A DNA stretch of 64,000 nt, taken from contig NZ_PYGF01000016.1 in NCBI RefSeq assembly GCF_003014575.1, positions 1 through 64,000 on the forward strand. Direction: 5' to 3'. Every line of letters starts with the position of its first letter. Positions within the stretch are counted from its first letter, which is position 1. Of this stretch, positions 16,999 to 25,929 are shown in pieces. The DNA comes from Cecembia rubra. Its GTDB lineage: Bacteria > Bacteroidota > Bacteroidia > Cytophagales > Cyclobacteriaceae. A program made the translations under genes and the position numbers. The notes beneath the pieces are model-generated. The model did no database searches. It was given only the letters and a program-made list of their open reading frames with translations, and was not told the origin of the DNA.

Positions 16999-17274
16999 CT
17001 AATTTTCAAAAATATAAAAGCCCATTACCTCTTTTCTAGAATTGATCTTGATTCTCTTAAAAGTTCTATAGTTAGTTGACCTCGTTAAATTTAATATATT
17101 CTGACCCTCACTGGAATTATCAATCAAATAAGAAACGATAATATCCCACTCACCCAAAGACTCATTAAACTCTGCCTGTTCTAATCTAAAGTCAGGGTTC
17201 TCTACGGTTGTCAGGTCTTTAAGTTCTTCAACTGCAATCTTCAATAGGTCCTTGAATTTAACTTTAGATTCCAT
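16999..17274 (-). CDS. small partner of the PIN protein, candidate antitoxin
   Basis: 91 residues, acidic in the first half, with strands EWDIIVSYLID and TFKRIKINSRKEVMGFYIF that suggest an alpha+beta fold with a terminal beta-hairpin. No ribbon-helix-helix, AbrB or Phd/YefM pattern is visible. One base separates its stop from the PIN gene start, so the two are translationally coupled, first gene upstream as in toxin-antitoxin operons. Function as an antitoxin is inferred from position only. Confidence 0.65.
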   Translation of the reverse strand: MESKVKFKDLLKIAVEELKDLTTVENPDFRLEQAEFNESLGEWDIIVSYLIDNSSEGQNILNLTRSTNYRTFKRIKINSRKEVMGFYIFEN

Positions 17275-17410
17275 TTAATTCTGTATTAAAATTTAACCTT
17301 CACTTGAATATACGATTCATTAAGCAAAAAAATGATATGATTTAAAAACAAGAGTCAACATTTGGGTTTTATGGGATCAAGTGAAATTAAATCAAATTTT
17401 AAAACTTCCC

Positions 17411-18805
17411 CTAATACACCACAGTATCCGAAGACAGCACAGGCAACTCATACCCCCCATATTCCAATCTGGCCAAAAACCTCACAATTTCATCAGAAGA
17501 AATCGCTTTGGAGGCAGGAGTAGCATAAAAAAATATACCTTCCAGGGAAGGATGATCTTCCAATGCCAACAGATTAGAAAGTTGGAGATCAGAGTCATTC
17601 AAGTTAAGTCTTTTGAGATTTGTCAATTGGTGTAAGGCCTCTATTCCCTGCCCTTCAATATCAACCCGGTTTATCTTCAATACCGTCAAGTTCTTAAAAG
17701 CCACCAAATCATTCCAAACAGCATCATCCTGATCAGTACCACTGATATCCAAGTAGGCAATATGTGAAGCAATGCCTTGGAAATCCTTAAGATTTAACTT
17801 TTGACCTTGGTGAAAATTGATGGCACTGATTTTTAACAAAGGGGATTCTTGACTAATGGGCTCTATCAAAAGTCCTGATTTTCTAAAAGGCAGCAATACA
17901 TTCTCCCCCAATTTGGCAAGTTCAGTTTCAGGATAAAAATCATCCTTTGCATCTGGAAAATACATGTTGATCATTTCTTCCTTTACTCCAGCCTTTGCCA
18001 AACTCACCTCAAAGGAAGCACCAGCTTCAATCCACTTATGGATCAAAGCAATTTCCTGTTTGGAAGGCTGTCTTTTATCCTTGGGCGGCATGTGCTCTTT
18101 GTCATCATGAGGCAATAACATTCTTGCCAAAAGGGTACTGTTTAAAGGTACTTTCGAATCTAACACCTTCCCATTCTTTCCCCCTTTGGTAATCCATTCA
18201 GGACTATTGAGAACTAGCTCCCCTTTCTTGTTTTTTTCATTATGACAAGAGTTACAGTTTTGGGAAAGTATGGGATGGATGACATCTTGGTAAAAAATGG
18301 CCTCTCCCCAGTGCTCTTCATCCAAACTGATCATTGTAAGCTCTGAAGCGTTTGAAATGCCGAAAAATTCCTGAAACTTCTCAGGTAGTACTTGGGTGAA
18401 GTAGTCCGATCCATGGGTCAATTCCCCTCCAAAATGTCCTGTAAGCATCAACAAGATCATTAGACCCACAGACATCCCCCTCACTTTTGAATCAATGAAA
18501 TCGACCTTATTCTTAAGATAGAGATAAAAACCAAAGGAAAACAAGGTAGTCAACACACCCAAAATCAGGTGTTTGCTTACCGTATCAAAGCTGTATCCTT
18601 CTCTTAGGTAAAGTAATAATCCTGATACTACAGAAAATAGGGCGGCTATTGTCCCCCAGAAAAATGAAATCCTGATCGCGGGAAGAAACTCCTTGCTCTC
18701 CTTTTTGGCATAAAAAACCAGAATACCGCCAAGGATCAAAAAACCAATGGGCAAATGAACCAATACAGGGTGAAAACGACCAAAAAGGGAGAAAATAAAA
18801 TCCAT
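17411..18805 (-). CDS. DUF2231 membrane protein with planctomycete-type cytochrome c domain
   Basis: 464 residues from the ATG at 18805 (five bases after the preceding stop). The N-terminal half is a DUF2231-type membrane domain with about four helices and the motif GRFHPVLVHLPIGFLILG. It is followed by a planctomycete-type cytochrome c domain with one heme motif CNSCH (near residue 205), the phrase ELVLNSPEWITKGGKNG and MPPKDKRQPS, and finally a leucine-rich-repeat-like tail with LTVLKINRVDIEGQGI and LTNLKRLNLNDSDLQL. Last gene of a three-gene operon with DUF1501 and DUF1549/1553 proteins. Its partner proteins suggest an extracytoplasmic redox or hydrolytic role in polymer breakdown. Confidence 0.88.
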   Translation of the reverse strand: MDFIFSLFGRFHPVLVHLPIGFLILGGILVFYAKKESKEFLPAIRISFFWGTIAALFSVVSGLLLYLREGYSFDTVSKHLILGVLTTLFSFGFYLYLKNKVDFIDSKVRGMSVGLMILLMLTGHFGGELTHGSDYFTQVLPEKFQEFFGISNASELTMISLDEEHWGEAIFYQDVIHPILSQNCNSCHNEKNKKGELVLNSPEWITKGGKNGKVLDSKVPLNSTLLARMLLPHDDKEHMPPKDKRQPSKQEIALIHKWIEAGASFEVSLAKAGVKEEMINMYFPDAKDDFYPETELAKLGENVLLPFRKSGLLIEPISQESPLLKISAINFHQGQKLNLKDFQGIASHIAYLDISGTDQDDAVWNDLVAFKNLTVLKINRVDIEGQGIEALHQLTNLKRLNLNDSDLQLSNLLALEDHPSLEGIFFYATPASKAISSDEIVRFLARLEYGGYELPVLSSDTVVY

Positions 18806-18809
18806 AAAC

Positions 18810-20318
18810 TCAGGCCAATATTTCTTTGATGATTTCTCCTTCCACATCGGTCAACCTGAAAGGTCTTCCCTGGAAATCATAGGTGAACTTTTCATGATCA
18901 AATCCCAACAGATGAAGGATGGTAGCATGGATATCATGAACAGATACACTCCCTTCAATACCCGAAAAACCCAAATCATCTGTCATACCAAATGAGGTTC
19001 CTTTTTTAATGCCTCCTCCGGCCATCCACATGGTAAAGGCCTCCACATGGTGGTCTCTTCCTTTGAAGCCCATGGTTTTTCCTTCCCTGTTTTCCTGCAT
19101 CGGAGTTCGCCCAAATTCTCCTCCCCAAATTACCAAAGTATCCTCTAAAAGCCCCCTTTGTTTCAAATCAAATAGCAAAGCGCTCATGGGACGGTCAATT
19201 TCCCTGCATTTATTTCTAAAGCCGAGGTCAAGAGCGGTGTCCTTTTCTGTTCCATGACTGTCCCAACCCCAATCGTACAACTGCACAAAGCGGACTCCCT
19301 TCTCTACCAACTTTCTGGCCAAAAGGCAATTATTGGCAAAGGCCTCTTCTCCAGGACGGGTTCCGTACAGTTCATGAATATATTCCGGTTCATCATTGAT
19401 ATTCATGATTTCAGGAACATCAATCTGCATCCGATAAGCCATTTCGTATTGATTGATCCTAGCCAAAATTTCGGGGTCACCTACTTTTTCAAACTCCTCT
19501 TTGTTGATATCATTGATGGTGGCGATTATCTTTTTCTTTAAATCCCTACTGATGCCCTCCGGGTCTTGAAGATAAAGCACGGGATCTCCCTTTGACCTGC
19601 ACTGAACACCCTGATAAACCGAGGGCAAAAACCCGTTTCCCCAGACACTTTTTCCTGCATCAGGCGTTTTTCCGCCTGAAGTCAAGACCACAAATCCGGG
19701 CAGATTTTGATTTTCCGTCCCCAACCCATAAGTCACCCAGCTCCCCAAACTTGGTCTTCCCAATCTTGGGCTCCCAGTTTGCATAAAGAGTTGGGCAGGC
19801 CCGTGATTGAACTGATCGGTATGAACAGCCTTCAAAAAGGCCACTTCATCCACCACCTTGGAAAAGTGTGGAAGAAAGTCTGATACCCAGGCACCGGATT
19901 GACCATGTTGGCTGAATTTGGCCACTGGCCCAAGCAAATTGGGAACACCCCGAATAAAAGCGAATTTCCTTCCCTCCAACATGGATTCGGGACATGGCTG
20001 ATTGTCATATTTGGCAAGCTCTGGCTTGTAATCAAACAATTCCAATTGGGAAGGCGCTCCCGCCATGTGCAGGTAAATGACTGACTTTACTTTTGGGATA
20101 AATGGTGGCGCAAGAGAAGCCAAAGGATTTAAATCCCTTTCGGATAAATTTAGCCCTTGAACCCCCTCTTTTCCAGAACCTATTTGACAGGCATTTAATA
20201 GGGGAAAGAGTGCCAAACCACCCATCTTACTCACACAGTCCATCAGGAAATGTCTTCTGGTCTGTTTTTGGAGTCTTTGTAACTCCAGCTCTCCCAATAA
20301 TCTCTCAATCCCCTTCAT
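18810..20318 (-). CDS. DUF1501 family protein
   Basis: 502 residues. N-terminal twin-arginine motif TRRHFLMDCV followed by a hydrophobic segment ending LFPLLNAC, which combines a Tat signal with a possible lipobox. The body has alkaline-phosphatase/sulfatase-fold features typical of DUF1501: SVIYLHMAGAPSQLELFD, DFLPHFSKVVDEVAFLKAVHTDQFNHGPA, LYDWGWDSHG and LVIWGGEFGRTPMQ. DUF1501 genes are regularly paired with DUF1549/1553 genes, here one base upstream. The chemistry is not established. Confidence 0.92.
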   Translation of the reverse strand: MKGIERLLGELELQRLQKQTRRHFLMDCVSKMGGLALFPLLNACQIGSGKEGVQGLNLSERDLNPLASLAPPFIPKVKSVIYLHMAGAPSQLELFDYKPELAKYDNQPCPESMLEGRKFAFIRGVPNLLGPVAKFSQHGQSGAWVSDFLPHFSKVVDEVAFLKAVHTDQFNHGPAQLFMQTGSPRLGRPSLGSWVTYGLGTENQNLPGFVVLTSGGKTPDAGKSVWGNGFLPSVYQGVQCRSKGDPVLYLQDPEGISRDLKKKIIATINDINKEEFEKVGDPEILARINQYEMAYRMQIDVPEIMNINDEPEYIHELYGTRPGEEAFANNCLLARKLVEKGVRFVQLYDWGWDSHGTEKDTALDLGFRNKCREIDRPMSALLFDLKQRGLLEDTLVIWGGEFGRTPMQENREGKTMGFKGRDHHVEAFTMWMAGGGIKKGTSFGMTDDLGFSGIEGSVSVHDIHATILHLLGFDHEKFTYDFQGRPFRLTDVEGEIIKEILA

Positions 20319-20319
20319 A

Positions 20320-23046
20320 TCATGGTTTGGTTAAGAATTCATCCAAGTTCAACAATGCATTGGCCACTACTGTATAAGCACCCCATTTTTTCCTTTGGGA
20401 ATCGGGTAAATCTGCTGCAAAAAAAGCGGATTTTTCATAAGCAAAATCAGCAAGAGCAGCATGGTAAAGTTGCATCAAAGCTTTTATCTTTTCCTCAGAA
20501 GGTTTTTGGAACAAAACTGCCGCATATACTTCTTCAATGGCTTTGGCCGGCTCTTTGGAATCATGGTCAAGCATCTGCTTTCCCAAAGCGGTTGCCGCTT
20601 CAAAGAATACGGGATCATTCAAAGTTACCAAAGCCTGAAGCGGCGTATTGGTAACAATCCTTTTACTCAAACAGACTTCCCTACTTGACGCGTCAAAACT
20701 GATAAAAGTGGGATAGGGACTGGTCCTTTTTAAAAAGGTATAAATACCTCTGCGGTACTTGTCTTCTCCTTCACTTTCTTTCCAAGATTCTCCACTGTAC
20801 ACCGTCTGCCAAATTCCATCCGGCTGAGGAGGCATGACACTTTTTCCATACATCTTATCGCTTAACAGCCCAGACACAAATAGGGCCTGATCCCGCACAA
20901 TTTCTGCACTCAACCTAAATCTAGGTCCTCTGGCCAACCATTGGTTTTCTGGATCCCTCGACATTTGTTGCGGACTGATGGAGGAGGCCTGTCTATAGGT
21001 ATGGGAAAGTACTATTTCCTTGATCAAGGCTTTGAGGCTCCATTGATGGGTATGCATCAGTTCCCAAGCTAAATAGTCTAACAAGTCCTTTTGAACTGGG
21101 GGGTCAGACTGGGTTCCCATATCTTCCAGTGTACTGACCAGTCCTCTTCCAAACAATTGGTCCCATACCCTGTTGACCGCCGTCCTTGCTGTCAGCGGGT
21201 TGTTCTTATCTGTCAGCCACAATGCAAAACCCATCCTGTTTTGAGGCCATTCCTCTTTCCAGGGATTCAGGGATTCAGGTGTAGTGGCTTGCACCTCTTC
21301 TCCATGCAACATCCAATTTCCCCTTTCGAAAACATGCGTTTGCCTTTGCATGAAAGAGGGGTTTTCTATCATGATCGGAACTGTCAGAGGCCTTTTGTTA
21401 AGCAGGTCATGGAAACTGTTCTTGACCTTTTGATGTGCGTCGCTTTGGTCTCCTGGAATTTCGGAAATAAAAGCAAACCAACTGATCGCTGCCGTGGATT
21501 GCTGGGCAGCAAGTCTGGAATTTTCTGCATAGATATACAGGTCCACTTTTTCAAAAATGGGTTTGAATGGAATGCTCCTCGTGATAGTTCCTGTCCGGTC
21601 AATGATAAATTCGCTCAGCACCTCTCCATTGGGACCTCCCTTTCTAATGGTCATTTTGGTGCCATCATGCGATGACCAGTAATTCAAAAGCATCCTGTCT
21701 GCTCCTCCTGTAAAGACATTCTTGAGGTAAGCAGAACCTTGTGGCCATAAGCCCAACCATTTGGTATCGATCAACTCTCCCTTGACAAAATCCGTGCACA
21801 GATGGGCATGGTATTTTGGTTCTTGAAAACTTAAAAATTCCGTATACGCTTTCGTTTGCTCAGGTACCGCATTTTCTTGTAACCAAGACCTGATCTGATG
21901 GAGCTTCAGCTCGTCCTCAACTTCATAAAGTCGGATTTTAGGCTCCTCATCTGTGGTGTCCTCATCCCTACTGTTATTGAAAAAAGCCATTGAACGGAAA
22001 AAATCTTCATGTACAAAAGGATCATAAGGATGGCTGTGGCATTGCACACAGGCCATCGTAGTACTTTGCCAGACTTCATAAGTGGTGTTCACCCTATCCA
22101 ATACTGCTGCTACTCTGAATTCCTCATCCTCCGTTCCACCCTCATCATTGTTCATGGTATTTCGGTGAAAAGCTGTGGCTATGAATTGGTCATGGGTAGG
22201 ATTTGGTAAAAGGTCTCCTGCCAATTGCTCAATGGTAAATTGGTCAAAAGGCATGTCCTGATTAAAGGCCTTGATGACCCAATCCCGGTATGGCCAGATG
22301 ATTCTGGATTGGTCCCGTTCATAGCCTTTGGTGTCAGCATAGCGGGCAAGGTCCAGCCACCACGAGGCCCATTTTTCGCCGTAAGTTGGCGAGGCAAGCA
22401 AATGGTCCACCATTTGCTCATAGGTAATCTGACCAGCTTTCCATTGATCTACCAAATCTTTGGATGGTGGAAGCCCCGTAATATCCAGCGAAAGCCTCCT
22501 TAACAATTGCATGGGATCCGCTTCTTGGGAAGGTTGAAGCCCCTGGGCCATTAAGTTTTCAAATACAAATCTGTCAATATTGTGTACTGCAGATGCTCCT
22601 ATCTGTTTTTCAAAACCTTTGACAGTTTGGGGAATCTTATTAGCTTGGACGGGTACATATGCCCAATGCTCCCCCCATTTGGCACCTTGCTTGATCCACT
22701 TTTTTAAGATGTCAATCTCCCCTTGGGACAATGCCGGCCTATTGTAAGGCATTCTCAATTCAGGATCATGTTCCAACACCCTTTTGATCAACTCGCTTTG
22801 ATTGGGTTTTCCTTTGATAATGGCCGGAATACCAGAGTCCGTATTTGCAAATGCCTCATGTTCAAAAAGTACGCTGAATCCGCCATTTTTCTTCACACCT
22901 CCATGGCAAGAAATACAGTGGTTGTTCAGGATGGGTTTAACATCTGTACTGAAATCCACCTGCTCTTCCCTCCCTATGACTAGAAAAACCAGGAGCAGTA
23001 AGGCAAGAGAAGCAACAAGAATCCATATTTTCTGTTTGGATAACAT
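20320..23046 (-). CDS. PSCyt1-DUF1549-DUF1553 protein
   Basis: 908 residues. N-terminal membrane anchor (about residues 8-24), planctomycete-type cytochrome c domain with heme motif CISCHGG (near residue 46) and LRMPYNRPALSQGEIDILKKWI, then DUF1549 (LSLDITGLPPSKDLVDQW, WWLDLARYADTKGYERD, FTIEQLAGDLLPNP), a central insert, and DUF1553 (LTARTAVNRVWDQLFGRGLV, TPLQALVTLNDPVFFEAA). First gene of the operon with the DUF1501 and DUF2231/cytochrome proteins. Such clusters are common in Planctomycetes and some Bacteroidota and are thought to help degrade complex carbohydrates outside the cytoplasm. Confidence 0.93.
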   Translation of the reverse strand: MLSKQKIWILVASLALLLLVFLVIGREEQVDFSTDVKPILNNHCISCHGGVKKNGGFSVLFEHEAFANTDSGIPAIIKGKPNQSELIKRVLEHDPELRMPYNRPALSQGEIDILKKWIKQGAKWGEHWAYVPVQANKIPQTVKGFEKQIGASAVHNIDRFVFENLMAQGLQPSQEADPMQLLRRLSLDITGLPPSKDLVDQWKAGQITYEQMVDHLLASPTYGEKWASWWLDLARYADTKGYERDQSRIIWPYRDWVIKAFNQDMPFDQFTIEQLAGDLLPNPTHDQFIATAFHRNTMNNDEGGTEDEEFRVAAVLDRVNTTYEVWQSTTMACVQCHSHPYDPFVHEDFFRSMAFFNNSRDEDTTDEEPKIRLYEVEDELKLHQIRSWLQENAVPEQTKAYTEFLSFQEPKYHAHLCTDFVKGELIDTKWLGLWPQGSAYLKNVFTGGADRMLLNYWSSHDGTKMTIRKGGPNGEVLSEFIIDRTGTITRSIPFKPIFEKVDLYIYAENSRLAAQQSTAAISWFAFISEIPGDQSDAHQKVKNSFHDLLNKRPLTVPIMIENPSFMQRQTHVFERGNWMLHGEEVQATTPESLNPWKEEWPQNRMGFALWLTDKNNPLTARTAVNRVWDQLFGRGLVSTLEDMGTQSDPPVQKDLLDYLAWELMHTHQWSLKALIKEIVLSHTYRQASSISPQQMSRDPENQWLARGPRFRLSAEIVRDQALFVSGLLSDKMYGKSVMPPQPDGIWQTVYSGESWKESEGEDKYRRGIYTFLKRTSPYPTFISFDASSREVCLSKRIVTNTPLQALVTLNDPVFFEAATALGKQMLDHDSKEPAKAIEEVYAAVLFQKPSEEKIKALMQLYHAALADFAYEKSAFFAADLPDSQRKKWGAYTVVANALLNLDEFLTKP

Positions 23047-23293
23047 ATCCTTAGAAATCTGCTCAAAATTTCCCTGAAAATCAACCCCTTGAAAAGATTA
23101 ATGGCACAAAGCAAAAATAATACAGGGATTAGAAAAAAATTCAGCTATCAAATAAGTAGAAGATGGCCTTGATGGAGACAAATTTTTTTACCAAAACTTT
23201 AACCCGAGCATCTTTATAAAGCTTTTTTTGGAATCGTCTTCCCTGAACATAATTATTTCATAAAGCGATAGCCAAAGCGTATAACCGAATAGC

Positions 23294-23803
23294 TCAAACC
23301 TTAAGTTGTCCCACTACTTTTATGCTAGCAAACCACATAATTTGAATACTGCATACCATCATGACAATGCCATAGGATGCAAAACCCACGTTCATAATGT
23401 TACATCCCACAGCTTCATGAAGAAATAAAAAGGTCAATCCACCAATAGCCGTAAATAAACAGGCAAGGATATAAATTCTACCAACTATCCTGTGAAAATC
23501 CAAAAACCGATTGCGTACCTATTCAAGTAGCTGTGCACTTCCCAAATCCAGGATAATTCCCCCTGCTACAAAATCTAATGCCATTCCTCTTTTAGCTTGG
23601 ATATAATGTGGGTCATAGAGATTGGGATTGAATAAACCATTCCATTGCTCCATCTTGCTTTTTAAAAAACTACCTTCCTATTGAGCCGCGATGTATAATC
23701 CTCAAAGACCTGAACTGATCCAGAAAATAGCCACCAACAAATAACTGATCAGGGTAACAAAGCTAATTGAATTGGGAGTTATTGTTGAGGCCTTTGATGT
23801 CAT
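23294..23803 (-). pseudogene. degraded DUF2306 membrane protein gene
   Basis: From an ATG at 23803 the minus strand reads SFVTLISYLLVAIFWISSGL, hits a stop, and continues in recognisable pieces (GLYIAA, MEQWNGLFNPNLYDPHYI, AGGIILDLGSAQLLE) through further stops and a frame change to FHRIVGRIYILACLFTAIGG and GFASYGIVMMVCSIQIMWFA at 23294-23503. The last part matches the HRWLGR region of DUF2306 four-helix proteins. The C-terminal helices are also missing. At least three interruptions make this a pseudogene. It sits beside a decayed DUF418 gene. Confidence 0.75.
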
Positions 23804-23823
23804 ACTGTAATTTTTCAAGGAGT

Positions 23824-24222
23824 TTACAATTTAAATTCTGGTATTTTACCATAGGTGAGCTTCCTCCAAAGCCATTCCATTGGACCAAACCTATACTTGC
23901 TCAGCCACCATTTGCTAAAGGAAATTTGGAAGCTGAAAATAGCTAAGACCAACAAGATACCTTGCCAGACTTCGATTTCTCCAAACAAACCAAATAAAAG
24001 GGAAAACAAGACAAAAAATTTCCCAGTGAAAAAGAAGTAAATAAAACCATTGGAAAGTATCTCCATGGTACTTTCTCCAAAGAAAGGTAACAAGATCAAC
24101 TCAACGGCTGGTTTGAAAAAAGCTGGCATATTGACCATAAGAATTCCGAAAATGGCAAATCCCCTCAAGGAATCTACCAAGTCGATTCTTTTGGATTAGG
24201 ACAAAGGGGCAAGAGTTTCCAT
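23824..24222 (-). pseudogene. internally deleted DUF418 gene
   Basis: An ATG at 24222 begins METLAPLS, then TAA, then SKRIDLVDSLRGFAIFGILM in the same frame, the normal DUF418 N-terminus. After FFFTGKFFVLFSLLFG the frame jumps directly to the C-terminal helix VLAIFSFQISFSKWW and FGPMEWLWRKLTYGK. About 300 residues of the usual middle are missing without loss of frame. Compare the intact DUF418 protein at 13,930-15,273. A palindromic repeat begins 18 bases upstream of the start. Confidence 0.85.
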
Positions 24223-24240
24223 AGTGTGTAGTTTTTGTAG

Positions 24241-24339
24241 TTCACGCAACGAGCGCAGCGGGATACGCAGCGAACGCGGCGATTTTAAAACCCTACCGTT
24301 GCGCTCGTTGCGTTTTCTCACTGCGTGCGTTGCGTGAAA
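24241..24339. repeat. GC-rich palindromic repeat, copy 1
   Basis: Left arm TTCACGCAACGAGCGCAGCG and right arm ending CGTGCGTTGCGTGAAA form an imperfect palindrome with further GCGCTCGTTGCG words inside. It lies in the leader of the DUF418 remnant. The following 55 bases are nearly identical to those after copy 2. Confidence 0.85.
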
Positions 24340-24372
24340 CCATTCCCCTAAATTTCCCTCAATTTCAAGTCG

Positions 24373-24396
24373 CCCACAATACCCCAATGATGTGAT
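24373..24396 (-). promoter_or_regulatory. shared motif upstream of DUF418 remnant
   Basis: CCACAATACCCCAATGATGTGAT on the plus strand, one base different from the copy at 25,863. See the regulon finding. It lies 150 bases before the DUF418 start, separated from it by repeat copy 1. Confidence 0.5.
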
Positions 24397-24420
24397 GGTA
24401 TTATAAAAAATCCCTAATTC

Positions 24421-25710
24421 TCAATTCACTTTAGGCACTTGCTTGGTGAAACAATGAATACCTCCACCCCACCAATTATAGGTTGTAGCATCTATCCAAA
24501 CCAAAGTTTTATCAGGGTATAAACTTGAAAAGATATTTTTCACACGTTCTTCTTTTTCAGGAGAACTGCCTACATGTAAGTAGGTGGGTAATAAAACCTT
24601 GTCATTTGAAATCAAAAAATTCAAATAGGAAGAAGAAGACAAATACTGAAATGTATCTCCGAGTTGAACATCCTGATCAGGGGCAAAATACTCTTTTCCA
24701 ATCGTGGAATCACTCATTGCCCAGCCTTCTACAACCACATTAGGCCTATACCTAAGGTCAGGCAAAGGAACCTTAATGATAGAAAAAGGCCTTCCATCTT
24801 GATCTTTTGCTTTTTTCAGAATTTCATAGGTCTCCTGCATCCTTTTGTGATTTTCGGCATGTATGGGATGTAGGTTTTTTTCTTCTTCATCCACCCATGC
24901 AAGAAGAATCGTATTGGCATTGGCGAATCGAATGTATTCATCCGTATGACCAGCAGTGCCCATAGCAACATATCCAGGAATGATGATTTTCGATATATCA
25001 CCATCTTCCACCAAGCCTTTTCCCACCCAAATAAAATGCTGAACACCCAATGTGCGATGCAACTCTTGCTCCATGCTTTCCTTCGTGGAAGTAGGATTGA
25101 CCATAAACATCCACGCTTCATTCAGCAAAATGGTACCTTTACCATTGACTTCTAGTGCACCCCCATCTAGATTCAAGTCAGAAGTAATCACCTCTAACCC
25201 ATCTTTTACAGCCAAAAGACTGTCGGTTTTTTGATTTCGGTCGAAAAAAGACGCGTCTGATTTTGCCTCCTCAGCATCTATCCCTTTTTCGATCAAAAAA
25301 CGTTCAAAATAGTCTTGATAGGACCATCGGAAGTCTATGACTTTTTTATCCCCCAATCCATTCACCAAGTAAACCGGACCAATGTCCCTAAGTGCCAACG
25401 ACTGCCTAATCGGTACGGATAAAAACGTAAATTTTGAAGTATCTAAGCCTTGTTCCAACAAGTATTCTTTAAAAACCATTTGGTTTTCACTGGTATCTGA
25501 TACAAATATGACATAAGTGGAACCTTCAAGCGCTCGTGCCACATCTGCAGCCAAGGGGAAAAACCCAGGTTCCCTTTCAGCCCAGCCCAATAATATGGCT
25601 TCCTGTGGTTCCCATTCAGCAGGATAATAAAAAATAGCAGGATCTCTTCGCTCTTGCCTGCAGGAGAAAATAATCACTATCAAAAAGACAAAGAAAATTA
25701 GATTTTTCAT
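24421..25710 (-). CDS. agmatine deiminase family lipoprotein
   Basis: 429 residues with a lipoprotein signal (VIIFSCRQE). The guanidine-modifying fold of the PAD_porph/agmatine deiminase family is intact: WEPQEAILLGWAEREP, SLALRDIGPVYLVNG, the NLDGGALEVNG substrate-binding segment, GTAGHTDEYIRFAN with the catalytic His, and the C-terminal NWWGGGIHCFTKQ carrying the catalytic Cys. Such enzymes hydrolyse agmatine to N-carbamoylputrescine or deiminate C-terminal arginine of peptides. A surface lipoprotein location favours peptidylarginine-type activity. A second, internally deleted homologue lies at 27,978-28,661. Confidence 0.88.
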   Translation of the reverse strand: MKNLIFFVFLIVIIFSCRQERRDPAIFYYPAEWEPQEAILLGWAEREPGFFPLAADVARALEGSTYVIFVSDTSENQMVFKEYLLEQGLDTSKFTFLSVPIRQSLALRDIGPVYLVNGLGDKKVIDFRWSYQDYFERFLIEKGIDAEEAKSDASFFDRNQKTDSLLAVKDGLEVITSDLNLDGGALEVNGKGTILLNEAWMFMVNPTSTKESMEQELHRTLGVQHFIWVGKGLVEDGDISKIIIPGYVAMGTAGHTDEYIRFANANTILLAWVDEEEKNLHPIHAENHKRMQETYEILKKAKDQDGRPFSIIKVPLPDLRYRPNVVVEGWAMSDSTIGKEYFAPDQDVQLGDTFQYLSSSSYLNFLISNDKVLLPTYLHVGSSPEKEERVKNIFSSLYPDKTLVWIDATTYNWWGGGIHCFTKQVPKVN

Positions 25711-25725
25711 GGATTAAGGATTTTT

Positions 25726-25831
25726 GTTTCATGCGGCGAGCGCAAAGAAAAGCGCGGCGAACGTAGCGATTTTTTAAATTAATTACGTTGCGCCCGTTGC
25801 GTATTTCTCGTTGCGCTCGTGGCGTGAAACC
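25726..25831. repeat. GC-rich palindromic repeat, copy 2
   Basis: Arms GTTTCATGCGGCGAGCGC and CGTTGCGCTCGTGGCGTGAA bracket a divergent centre with GTTGCGCCCGTTGCG. It begins 16 bases upstream of the agmatine deiminase start and separates it from the shared motif at 25,863. Confidence 0.85.
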
Positions 25832-25862
25832 ATACCCCTAAAATTCCCTCAATTTCAAGTTG

Positions 25863-25886
25863 CCCACAATACCCTAATGATGTGAT
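25863..25886 (-). promoter_or_regulatory. shared motif upstream of agmatine deiminase
   Basis: CCACAATACCCTAATGATGTGAT on the plus strand. It is preceded by a stretch nearly identical to that before the motif at 24,373, so these two copies share ancestry by duplication of the leader. Confidence 0.5.
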
Positions 25887-25929
25887 GGGTGAAATATTGA
25901 GAAGTAAAAAAAATAATCAATTCCAGCAA

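Noticed and set aside
24196-24387. 63-residue minus-strand frame leading into the DUF418 remnant
   Set aside because: It is translation through the palindromic repeat. Only its last eight residues belong to the DUF418 start.
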